Shown here one piece after another: positions 1 through 6,274 of a DNA stretch of 10,282 nt (position 1 is its first letter; the number at the start of each line of letters is the position of its first letter). The position numbers and the translations under genes were made by a program. A model generated the notes under the pieces. It saw only the letters and a list, made by a program, of their open reading frames with translations. It was not told the origin of the DNA and searched no databases. The stretch is from an uncultured Allobaculum sp. (GTDB lineage: Bacteria > Bacillota_I > Bacilli_A > Erysipelotrichales > Erysipelotrichaceae), in NCBI GenBank assembly GCA_948467695.1, contig CAOKFJ010000042.1, positions 1 to 10,282 on the forward strand, in the 5' to 3' direction.

Positions 1-46
1 CATAAGATGATTATGTAAACGATTTTTATCATTTCAAATAATCTTG

Positions 47-60
47 TTGTGAGTATTGAC
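47..60 (+). promoter_or_regulatory. Conserved TTGTGAGTATTGAC box upstream of gene 1
   Basis: This 14-base sequence occurs identically at 6150-6163 upstream of the paralog. In both leaders it is preceded 17-18 bases earlier by GATTTTTA (21-28 here) and followed 29-30 bases later by TATGAT. It contains TTGAC, which resembles a -35 element, but the gap to the -10-like hexamer is too long for an ordinary sigma-A promoter. An activator or other protein-binding box just upstream of a weak -35 region fits the spacing. The regulator is not identifiable. Confidence 0.5.
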
Positions 61-89
61 ATTCGGATAATAATTGATTTTGGAAAGAC

Positions 90-95
90 TATGAT
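90..95 (+). promoter_or_regulatory. Putative -10 element (TATGAT) of gene 1
   Basis: TATGAT matches the sigma-A -10 consensus TATAAT at five of six positions and is conserved at the matching place in front of the paralog. GATAAT at 93-98 is an overlapping alternative. No good -35 hexamer lies 16-18 bases upstream, which suggests dependence on an activator. Transcription would start near 102, giving a leader of about 60 bases. Confidence 0.45.
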
Positions 96-105
96 AATGA
101 ATACG

Positions 106-126
106 GTTACATTCACATGCTGTAAC
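106..126 (+). promoter_or_regulatory. Inverted repeat GTTACA-N9-TGTAAC in the gene 1 leader
   Basis: The two six-base arms are perfect reverse complements separated by nine bases. The same arms with the same spacing occur at 6209-6229 before the paralog although the spacer sequence differs, so the arms appear to be under constraint. The site starts ten bases after the putative -10 element, overlapping or just following the expected transcription start. That position suits a repressor operator; a weak hairpin in the 5' untranslated RNA is the alternative. Confidence 0.6.
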
Positions 127-150
127 GTAAATGGGAAAAAGAGAAAAAGT

Positions 151-158
151 AAAGGAGG
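151..158 (+). promoter_or_regulatory. Ribosome-binding site of gene 1
   Basis: AAAGGAGG, a near-perfect anti-Shine-Dalgarno match, ends four bases before ATG 163. It decides the start in favour of 163 over the in-frame GTG at 49, whose upstream sequence has no comparable site and whose extension would put 38 residues ahead of the signal peptide. Confidence 0.85.
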
Positions 159-162
159 AAAC

Positions 163-3100
163 ATGAAGTACAAGAAACTGGCGGCAAGCCTGCTCGGTAC
201 CATGATGATGGTCACCCAGACACTTCCCGCCTATGCTGTGCAGCCCGAAAACGTGCGCGTGCTTGCGGATGAGCAGGCTGCAGGCGAAACGGTGCTTCGC
301 GCGTCTTTTGACGGGGACGCGAGCGATGCATCGGGACGCGGCAACAATGGAACGATTGTCGGCAATCCCGAGTTTGTTGATGGCATTTCGGGAAAAGCCA
401 TTCACATCGTCAACTCGAACGGCGGTACTTTGGAGACCGCGAAACAGTATGTCGATTTTGGAAACGGAAATGACTTCAAATTCGGTACCGAGGACTTCTC
501 GATCAAGTTCTGGACACGCACGCCCAATGGCGGTGGAGAGGGTGCTGGGCTGATCTCCAATAAAGACTACAGCGCCGGCGGAAATACCGGCTTTCAGATC
601 GTTTATTTCCTGAACGGCGTTCGCTCCAACTTCCGCGCAGAAGGCAAAGCCCGCAAAGACATCCACAACATCACACCGCTTGACGATCATTGGCATTCGA
701 TGATCATCAACTACGATCGCGACGGAATGATGACGGTTTTCCGTGACGGCAAACAGGTAGGACAGGCGAACATCGCTGATAATGCCGGTGCGTCCATTGA
801 CGCGGGCAATCTTGTTGTCGGCGCTGACGGCTATCTTCGCAAGGGTCTTAGCGACGGGTATTTTGACGAACTGACGATTGCGCGCGGTCTGATGGATACC
901 GCAAATGCCCGCAAGGAATATGCCGAAGGCATTTCCGGCTACGCCATCCGACATGGAAAAAGCGTGATCGAAAAAGCGGAAAGCCTTGAATCGATCAATA
1001 CAGCGGTGCTCGATGCCGCAAAAGAAAAACAGTCCGCGCTCGAAGCGCTGCTTGCTTCAGGCGGGGATGAAGAAATCATCACAGCGGCAGAAGCGCTGGT
1101 GAATGCATGCGATGCAGTCGAGACCGAAATGGAAAAAGACCCGCTCAAGGATGTGACGGTGCTCCAGGCTTCTTTCGATGGAAACGCGGAGGACGCGTCC
1201 GGCAGAGGCAACCATGGAACCATTATCGGCGAGCCTGAATTTGTCGAGGGTATTCATGGCGATGCGATTCACATCGTCAATTCCAACGGAGGAACGACCG
1301 AAACCGCAAAACAGTACGTTGATTTCGGAAACGGCGATGACTTCAAGTTTGGTGCAGATGATTTCTCACTCAAATTCTGGACACGCACGCCAAATGGCGG
1401 AGCCGAGGGCGGAAGCATTGTTTCCAATAAAGACTACCAATCCGGCGGCAATACCGGTTTCCAGGCTTCCTATTTCGCCAATGGCTGCCGCATGAATTTC
1501 CGTGCGGACGGTAAAGGACGCAAGGATATCTACAACATCGTGCCGCTTGACGACCATTGGCACTCGGTGATCATCAACGTTGACCGCGATGGAAAAATGA
1601 CCGTCTTCCGGGATGGCAAGAAAGCCGGCGAAAGCAATATCGCCGACAGTACCGGCGCATCCATCGACGCGGGAAATCTTGTTGTCGGCGCCGACGGCTT
1701 TTTCTGTAAAGGAATCAGCGAGGCTTCGATTGACGAACTGTCTGTCACACGCGGTCTGAGCGATACGACCGATGCGCGCAAAGACTATGCCGAGGGCATT
1801 TCCGGCTATGCCATCAAGTACGCAAAACGTCTGATTGCGGATGCCGAAGTGTACGCGCCGGCTGACCCTGCTTTGCTCGATGCCGCCAAAGAGAAACTTT
1901 CCGCACTTGAAAATGTCATGGAAAGCGGAACATCCGATACGAAAGCAGCGGCAGCTGAAGCGCTTGTCAGCGCGATCGACGCCCTGAAAGCGTCGATGCC
2001 CGAATACGATCCTGAACTGATGCTTTCAGTCAGCTTTGATGAAGAAAATGCCAACGATGAGTCCGGACGCGGCAACAACGGAACTGTTCATGGAACGCCC
2101 GTGTTCGAAGACGGCATTTCCGGCAAAGCGATCCGTCTGGCCAATTCCGTATACGGAACGGAAACCGTTGCTGATCAGTGGGTGGATTTCGGAAATAAAG
2201 ATGATTTTAAATTCGGTACCAAAGATTTCTCGTTCTCCCTCTGGTATAAGGAAAACAAAGACAACCGCGAATGCGCCATCATCGGAAACAAGGACTGGAC
2301 AAGCGGTTCGAATGTCGGCTGGAACCTTGGCATTATCGGCTCCGGTCTGCGTATGAACTTCACGCCCGCAGGCGCAAGCCGCCAGGATATCCAGTACGGC
2401 TTCCTGGATGATGCCGCATGGCACCATCTGGCAGCCAACATTGATCGCGAAGGCAATATGACGCTGTATGTCGATGGCGTTGAATCCGGCACCCGCGATC
2501 TGTCCGGCTATGCAGGAAAATCCATCGATACGCTCGGCCTTGTTCTTGGTGCCGATGCCAATGGACTCTATGGTCTGCAGGATGGCACCATCGATGAAAT
2601 CACGGTGTACAACCGTCTGATGAGCGTTGAAGAAATTCAGAAACAGCAGCGGGCAGGCGCTCTGGTCGTTGCGATCGCCGAAGCGCGCGAACTGATCAAG
2701 GATGATACATCCAAACGCGCGCAGAACTATGGCGCGGCGATCGACAAGATCGCGGCGCGTCTGGATGACGGCGAAGATGTCGACGAGCTGTTTGTTGATC
2801 TCTCGCTTGCAAAACAGGCGTACGAAGACACGTTCAAAGATCCGCTGATTGTCTTCAACGTTCTGTCCGATACCCATATCGGCGCGCCTTTGAGCAATCC
2901 GCAGGCGAAAAACCTCAAAGACGCCGTGGATGATATCGAATATTTCAGCCCGAATTCTTCCGCTCTGATGATCCCCGGCGACTTGACCGACGGCGGAAGC
3001 GCGGAACAGTTCGATCTGTTCTTCGATATTATGAAATCCTCGAGCGCGCATCCGATTGTGGCGCTTGGAAACCATGACGTTCGCTGGCTGTGTTCCGGTG

Positions 3101-5751
3101 CCGATCGCAATCCGGAAACCGGTCTGCAGATTCCGACATGCATCGAGGGCACATCACCCTTCGCGCAGCGCTACCTTAAAGGCAACCGTCAGTTCATGCC
3201 TGAAGACACTCCCGAAGGTCAGCTCTACTTTGATCAGTGGATCAACGGCTACCATTTCATTACGCTGAACACGGAAAAAGACCTGAAAGACCAGGCGTAT
3301 ATTTCCGATGCGCAGCTTGACTGGCTTGAACAGGTTCTTGAAGGTTCTGAACCCGGCAAGCCGATCTTCATGCAGATTCACCAGTGCTTCGAAGGCACTT
3401 CCGACTACCATGAAGGCGACCTCATCGGCGGAGAAGCCGAAGCGCGTCTCAAAGAAATTCTGAAAAACTATCCGCAGAGCGTCATCTTCACCGGTCATAC
3501 CCATTCCGGTAAAGATCTCGTTGGCGTATACGACCGCGAATTCGGTCACACCGTCGACACGCCCTGCTTCTACTACCAGACACATGGCGACAAGCAGGCG
3601 CAGATCGGTTATCAGGTCTACGTCTATGAAGACGACATCATCGTCCGTCAGCGCGACTTCGCCAACGATACATGGCTCGATGACTACAACTTCCACATCA
3701 ATCTCGATGCCAAAGATCCGACCAGCGACGAAAACGACATTCCGCTGGATGGCTTGAGCGCCACAGCTGGAAGCGAACAGTCGACCAGCGGCAGCGAAGG
3801 TCCGGTATCCAACCTGTTCGACAATGACACATCAACCAAATGGCATACCAAATACGGTGCAGGTTCCACCACAATGGCCGATCGCTGGGTGCAGGTTGAT
3901 CTGGGCGGAAATGACTGGGTAACCGGTGTTCGCTATCTGCCCAGAAAAGATGGCGGAAGCAACGGAAATATCCTTGCCGGTGAAATCCAGATTTCCAAAG
4001 ACGGTGAAAACTGGACAACCGCCGCTGAATTTACATGGAAAGACAATGCGTCCTGGAAAAATGTTTCCTTCGCGCCGGCAGAAGCCCGTTATGTACGTCT
4101 TGTCCCGACCAAAACACATGGCGAATACGCCTCCGGCGCGGAACTGCGCATCACGCATGCCGTGCTTGGCGAGCGTGAAAAACTTGAAGCTGTTCTGAGC
4201 GAAGCGCGCGCCATTGAAGGCGATCGCTATACCGAGGAAAGCTTCGCCGCTCTTGTTGCCGCCATTCAGGCTGCACAGTCCATTCTGGACAAAGAAGGTG
4301 CATTGGATGAAGAGTTCATTGCCACACGTGAAGCGCTCAATGACGCCATGAACAAACTTGTTGAAGCCGAACTCGTGCGCATCGCTTCCTTCAACATCGC
4401 CGCCGGCAAGAAACCTGATCTTGCCGCAATCAACGCGCAGATGCAGAAAGACGAAATCGACATTGCCGGTCTGCAGGAAATCGACATGTTCAACTCCCGC
4501 AACAACTACGACATGCTTGAACGTCTTGGCGAAAGCGGCGTCTATACCTACAACCACTTCCAGAAAGCCATTGACTTTGGCGGAGGCGGATACGGTATCG
4601 GTACAGTTTCCTCTGTTCCCATGAAAGACTCCACCGGCGGATCCTACAGCACGGTAGTCGGTGAAAACCGCGTATGGCAGAGAAACATCGTGGAAATCGA
4701 AGGCCATGAACTCGCGCTGTACAATACGCACCTCGCCTGGGAAAACGTGCCTGACCGCGCTAAACAGATCGAAGAACTGATTCGCGTTGTCAATGCCGAC
4801 CCCACGCCCTACAAAGCGATCACCGGCGACTTCAACACCGACCAGTACCACTACGAGTTCTACCCGTTCCTGGAAGACTTCAACATGGCCAACGGCTACA
4901 ACGGCGAATGGTTCAACACCTTCAATGGTGTAGACAGCTCCATGCAGATTTACTCTATCGACAACATCATCACGACCCGCAACCTGCGTCTGACGGAGAT
5001 GGGTGTCGAAGAGAACAAGCTTTCCGACCACAATATGCTGTGGGCAGAATTCGAATTCCTCGATGAGGAAAAGGCTTCGAACCAGCGTCTGATTTTCGCT
5101 AAACAGGATGCTGAAGACCTGCTTGCCACCGAACCCGACTACGTGCCCCAAGCCTGGCTTGATGATCTGCGCGCATCGCTTGATGAGGCACGCAATGTCA
5201 TCGCCAACGAAAACGCATCGCAGGAAATGATCGATGCAGCGCTTGAAGACCTGCTTTCCAAGACGGATCGCATTACGGCGCCGGCAGACAAATCCGCGCT
5301 TGACGAAGCGATCGAACAGGCACGCGCGCTTGACGAAGCAGACTATACGAGCGAAACATGGGCTGCTCTTGCCGAAGCTCTCGATGCGGCTGTCGCTGTA
5401 AGCGAAAAAGCCGACGCCACCGCACTTGAAGTGTTCGATGCGGAAGCAGCGCTGAATGCCGCAATCGAAGCGCTCGAACCTGCAAATCCGGATCAGCCGA
5501 TCAGCCTGAACATTCTTGAATTTGTTCTGAGCTTCGCAAATACACTCAATGCAATCGAGTTCAACGAAGCAGACGGCAGCTTTACACGCTTTGAAGCGAC
5601 ACGCGAAAAGGCGCAGTCTGTCAAAGACGATCCCGCAAACCAGAATGCGGTGGATAAAGCGGCTGGCGAACTCAACGAAGATCTGCTTGAACTTCGCCGC
5701 AAACCTGATCCCGAATATCTGGAAAAGCTCTACAGCGAGATCAACAAGTAG
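163..5751 (+). CDS. Secreted LamG / metallophosphoesterase / F5-8C / EEP / FIVAR multidomain protein (complete, 1862 aa)
   Basis: Predicted extracellular protein with two phosphoesterase domains and several binding modules. Residues 1-25 form a signal peptide (KYKK basic start, hydrophobic core, Ala-Tyr-Ala cleavage site). LamG modules lie at about 43-260, 332-550 and 618-826, each followed by an Ala/Glu/Lys-rich helical linker. A calcineurin-type metallophosphoesterase spans about 894-1180. Its motifs are D903-x-H905, G-D940, G-N970-H971-D972, H1073 and G-H1112-x-H1114, so the usual metal ligands and catalytic His are present. An F5/8C domain covers 1196-1332 and a FIVAR module 1338-1403. 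An EEP (DNase I-like) domain covers about 1404-1632, with N1411, E1439, H1523, D1556, N1558, D1600, D1622 and H1623 all intact. FIVAR-like modules follow at 1640-1704 and 1709-1771, then a helical tail. No LPXTG motif, dockerin, S-layer domain or C-terminal membrane helix is seen. An in-frame GTG at 49 would extend the ORF, but AAAGGAGG four bases before ATG 163, followed at once by the signal peptide, fixes the start. The substrate is unknown; nucleic acid, nucleotide, phospholipid headgroup and phospho-glycan are all possible. Confidence 0.93.
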   Translation: MKYKKLAASLLGTMMMVTQTLPAYAVQPENVRVLADEQAAGETVLRASFDGDASDASGRGNNGTIVGNPEFVDGISGKAIHIVNSNGGTLETAKQYVDFGNGNDFKFGTEDFSIKFWTRTPNGGGEGAGLISNKDYSAGGNTGFQIVYFLNGVRSNFRAEGKARKDIHNITPLDDHWHSMIINYDRDGMMTVFRDGKQVGQANIADNAGASIDAGNLVVGADGYLRKGLSDGYFDELTIARGLMDTANARKEYAEGISGYAIRHGKSVIEKAESLESINTAVLDAAKEKQSALEALLASGGDEEIITAAEALVNACDAVETEMEKDPLKDVTVLQASFDGNAEDASGRGNHGTIIGEPEFVEGIHGDAIHIVNSNGGTTETAKQYVDFGNGDDFKFGADDFSLKFWTRTPNGGAEGGSIVSNKDYQSGGNTGFQASYFANGCRMNFRADGKGRKDIYNIVPLDDHWHSVIINVDRDGKMTVFRDGKKAGESNIADSTGASIDAGNLVVGADGFFCKGISEASIDELSVTRGLSDTTDARKDYAEGISGYAIKYAKRLIADAEVYAPADPALLDAAKEKLSALENVMESGTSDTKAAAAEALVSAIDALKASMPEYDPELMLSVSFDEENANDESGRGNNGTVHGTPVFEDGISGKAIRLANSVYGTETVADQWVDFGNKDDFKFGTKDFSFSLWYKENKDNRECAIIGNKDWTSGSNVGWNLGIIGSGLRMNFTPAGASRQDIQYGFLDDAAWHHLAANIDREGNMTLYVDGVESGTRDLSGYAGKSIDTLGLVLGADANGLYGLQDGTIDEITVYNRLMSVEEIQKQQRAGALVVAIAEARELIKDDTSKRAQNYGAAIDKIAARLDDGEDVDELFVDLSLAKQAYEDTFKDPLIVFNVLSDTHIGAPLSNPQAKNLKDAVDDIEYFSPNSSALMIPGDLTDGGSAEQFDLFFDIMKSSSAHPIVALGNHDVRWLCSGADRNPETGLQIPTCIEGTSPFAQRYLKGNRQFMPEDTPEGQLYFDQWINGYHFITLNTEKDLKDQAYISDAQLDWLEQVLEGSEPGKPIFMQIHQCFEGTSDYHEGDLIGGEAEARLKEILKNYPQSVIFTGHTHSGKDLVGVYDREFGHTVDTPCFYYQTHGDKQAQIGYQVYVYEDDIIVRQRDFANDTWLDDYNFHINLDAKDPTSDENDIPLDGLSATAGSEQSTSGSEGPVSNLFDNDTSTKWHTKYGAGSTTMADRWVQVDLGGNDWVTGVRYLPRKDGGSNGNILAGEIQISKDGENWTTAAEFTWKDNASWKNVSFAPAEARYVRLVPTKTHGEYASGAELRITHAVLGEREKLEAVLSEARAIEGDRYTEESFAALVAAIQAAQSILDKEGALDEEFIATREALNDAMNKLVEAELVRIASFNIAAGKKPDLAAINAQMQKDEIDIAGLQEIDMFNSRNNYDMLERLGESGVYTYNHFQKAIDFGGGGYGIGTVSSVPMKDSTGGSYSTVVGENRVWQRNIVEIEGHELALYNTHLAWENVPDRAKQIEELIRVVNADPTPYKAITGDFNTDQYHYEFYPFLEDFNMANGYNGEWFNTFNGVDSSMQIYSIDNIITTRNLRLTEMGVEENKLSDHNMLWAEFEFLDEEKASNQRLIFAKQDAEDLLATEPDYVPQAWLDDLRASLDEARNVIANENASQEMIDAALEDLLSKTDRITAPADKSALDEAIEQARALDEADYTSETWAALAEALDAAVAVSEKADATALEVFDAEAALNAAIEALEPANPDQPISLNILEFVLSFANTLNAIEFNEADGSFTRFEATREKAQSVKDDPANQNAVDKAAGELNEDLLELRRKPDPEYLEKLYSEINK
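289..2013 (+). repeat. Internal tandem duplication: two LamG-plus-linker units within gene 1
   Basis: Two consecutive in-frame units, 289-1155 (289 codons) and 1156-2013 (286 codons), encode very similar sequences. Both start with a T-V-L-x-A-S-F-D-G motif and share the AKQYVDFGNG and KFWTRTPNGG stretches, the DDHWHS stretch, the GNLVVGADG motif and a closing EGISGYAI. A third unit at 2014-2841 is more divergent (WYKENKDN, AWHHLA). This is coding repetition within one protein rather than a mobile repeat. Confidence 0.85.
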
Positions 5752-5815
5752 AACAGTTCCTGTTCTTCTCGGGTTATCGTCAGATCATGGACGCTAACTA
5801 TTGTTAAGCATCAAA

Positions 5816-5865
5816 ACGCAATCGACCGGTCCGCACCGCATGGTGCATGGACCGGTCTTTTGCGT
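5816..5865 (+). terminator. Rho-independent terminator after gene 1
   Basis: A strong hairpin lies 64 bases past the stop codon. GACCGGTCC (5824-5832) pairs perfectly with GGACCGGTC (5849-5857). Inside this, GCACC (5833-5837) pairs with GGTGC (5842-5846) around a GCAT loop, with a two-base AT bulge. Outer ACGCAA/TTGCGT arms can extend the stem. TTTT follows the main stem at 5858-5861. The T run is short but the stem is very stable, so gene 1 transcripts probably end here before the gene 2 promoter. Confidence 0.8.
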
Positions 5866-6084
5866 CAGGAAAGCAGAATATGGAAATGCCGAAAATTACG
5901 GGTACATATGAAGAATGAACGAAATCAGAGAAGGACGCAGAATATGAAAGATGGATATGGTGACGTTTATGGCGCATGAAGACATTTCTTTGAAATTTTT
6001 ACGATAAGGATGAAAAACAGTCTTTTGAACAGAAACTGTCTGGAAGGATCAGATGATTCTTTTTATTGAAGAAAACCGGGCGCG

Positions 6085-6106
6085 TTTGTTAATGCAAAGT
6101 AACAAA
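6085..6106 (+). promoter_or_regulatory. Inverted repeat TTTGTTA-N8-TAACAAA upstream of gene 2
   Basis: Seven-base arms are perfect reverse complements with an eight-base spacer, and the flanking CG dinucleotides extend the symmetry imperfectly. It lies about 90 bases upstream of the putative -10 element and 44 bases before the conserved TTGTGAG box. Size and symmetry fit a dimeric transcription-factor site. The equivalent position for gene 1 would fall outside the window, so conservation cannot be judged. Confidence 0.4.
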
Positions 6107-6149
6107 ACGACTTAATATAAAGCGGATTTTTACTTTTCTGCTTAGCTGT

Positions 6150-6163
6150 TTGTGAGTATTGAC
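6150..6163 (+). promoter_or_regulatory. Conserved TTGTGAGTATTGAC box upstream of gene 2
   Basis: Identical to the box at 47-60 before gene 1, with the same companion element GATTTTTA (6125-6132) 17 bases upstream. The sequence around it is only partly conserved between the two leaders, so the exact 14-base match stands out. It could be an activator site or part of an atypical promoter. Confidence 0.5.
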
Positions 6164-6193
6164 GGTTCTGGAAAAACTTGTGAATTTGTGCCA

Positions 6194-6199
6194 TATGAT
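6194..6199 (+). promoter_or_regulatory. Putative -10 element (TATGAT) of gene 2
   Basis: Same hexamer as in front of gene 1, placed 30 bases after the conserved box and nine bases before the GTTACA inverted repeat. There is no good -35 hexamer at standard spacing. The expected transcription start is near 6206, giving a leader of roughly 70 bases. Confidence 0.45.
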
Positions 6200-6208
6200 A
6201 GGAATGCG

Positions 6209-6229
6209 GTTACATATGCATAATGTAAC
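6209..6229 (+). promoter_or_regulatory. Inverted repeat GTTACA-N9-TGTAAC in the gene 2 leader
   Basis: Perfect six-base arms with a nine-base spacer, matching 106-126 in arms and spacing. The spacer here contains the palindrome TATGCATA, which increases the overall symmetry. A location at the probable transcription start suggests an operator shared by both genes. Confidence 0.6.
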
Positions 6230-6264
6230 AACTCAAAAGAGACTCAAAACAAGAGAAAAAGAAA

Positions 6265-6269
6265 AGGAG
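6265..6269 (+). promoter_or_regulatory. Ribosome-binding site of gene 2
   Basis: AGGAG within a purine-rich run ends five bases before ATG 6275. It is slightly weaker than the AAAGGAGG of gene 1. The signal peptide beginning at this ATG confirms the start. Confidence 0.8.
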
Positions 6270-6274
6270 AAAAC

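Larger units (their letters stand above)
5752..6274. other. Intergenic region between the two paralogs (523 bases)
   Basis: This stretch holds the gene 1 terminator near its left end and the gene 2 regulatory region in its right half. Between about 5866 and 6084 I see no convincing gene or RNA. Two tiny ORFs of 12 and 23 codons (from 5880 and 5908) lack a persuasive ribosome-binding site or recognisable product. The region is visibly richer in A and T than the flanking coding DNA. A weak hairpin around 6018-6044 (ACAGT/ACTGT arms) is too short to call. Confidence 0.75.

Noticed and set aside
56..61. TTGACA as an ordinary -35 hexamer for gene 1
   Set aside because: The nearest -10-like hexamer (TATGAT at 90) is 28 bases away, well beyond the 16-18 base norm, and the same mismatch in spacing occurs in the second leader.
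49..162. N-terminal extension of gene 1 from an in-frame GTG at 49
   Set aside because: The extension would place 38 residues before a classical signal peptide, covers sequence conserved as regulatory DNA in the other leader, and lacks a good ribosome-binding site. ATG 163 has AAAGGAGG at the right distance.
34..954. A 306-codon minus-strand open frame running from gene 1 into its leader
   Set aside because: It lies opposite the LamG coding sequence and the promoter region with no protein family signal, and is explained by the same codon bias.
5751..5765. Small hairpin GAACAG-TTC-CTGTTC directly at the gene 1 stop codon
   Set aside because: Only six base pairs with no clear T tract. The much stronger hairpin at 5816-5865 is the better terminator.
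5908..5979. Possible 23-codon ORF in the intergenic gap
   Set aside because: No convincing Shine-Dalgarno site, no recognisable sequence, and no conservation that can be judged here.
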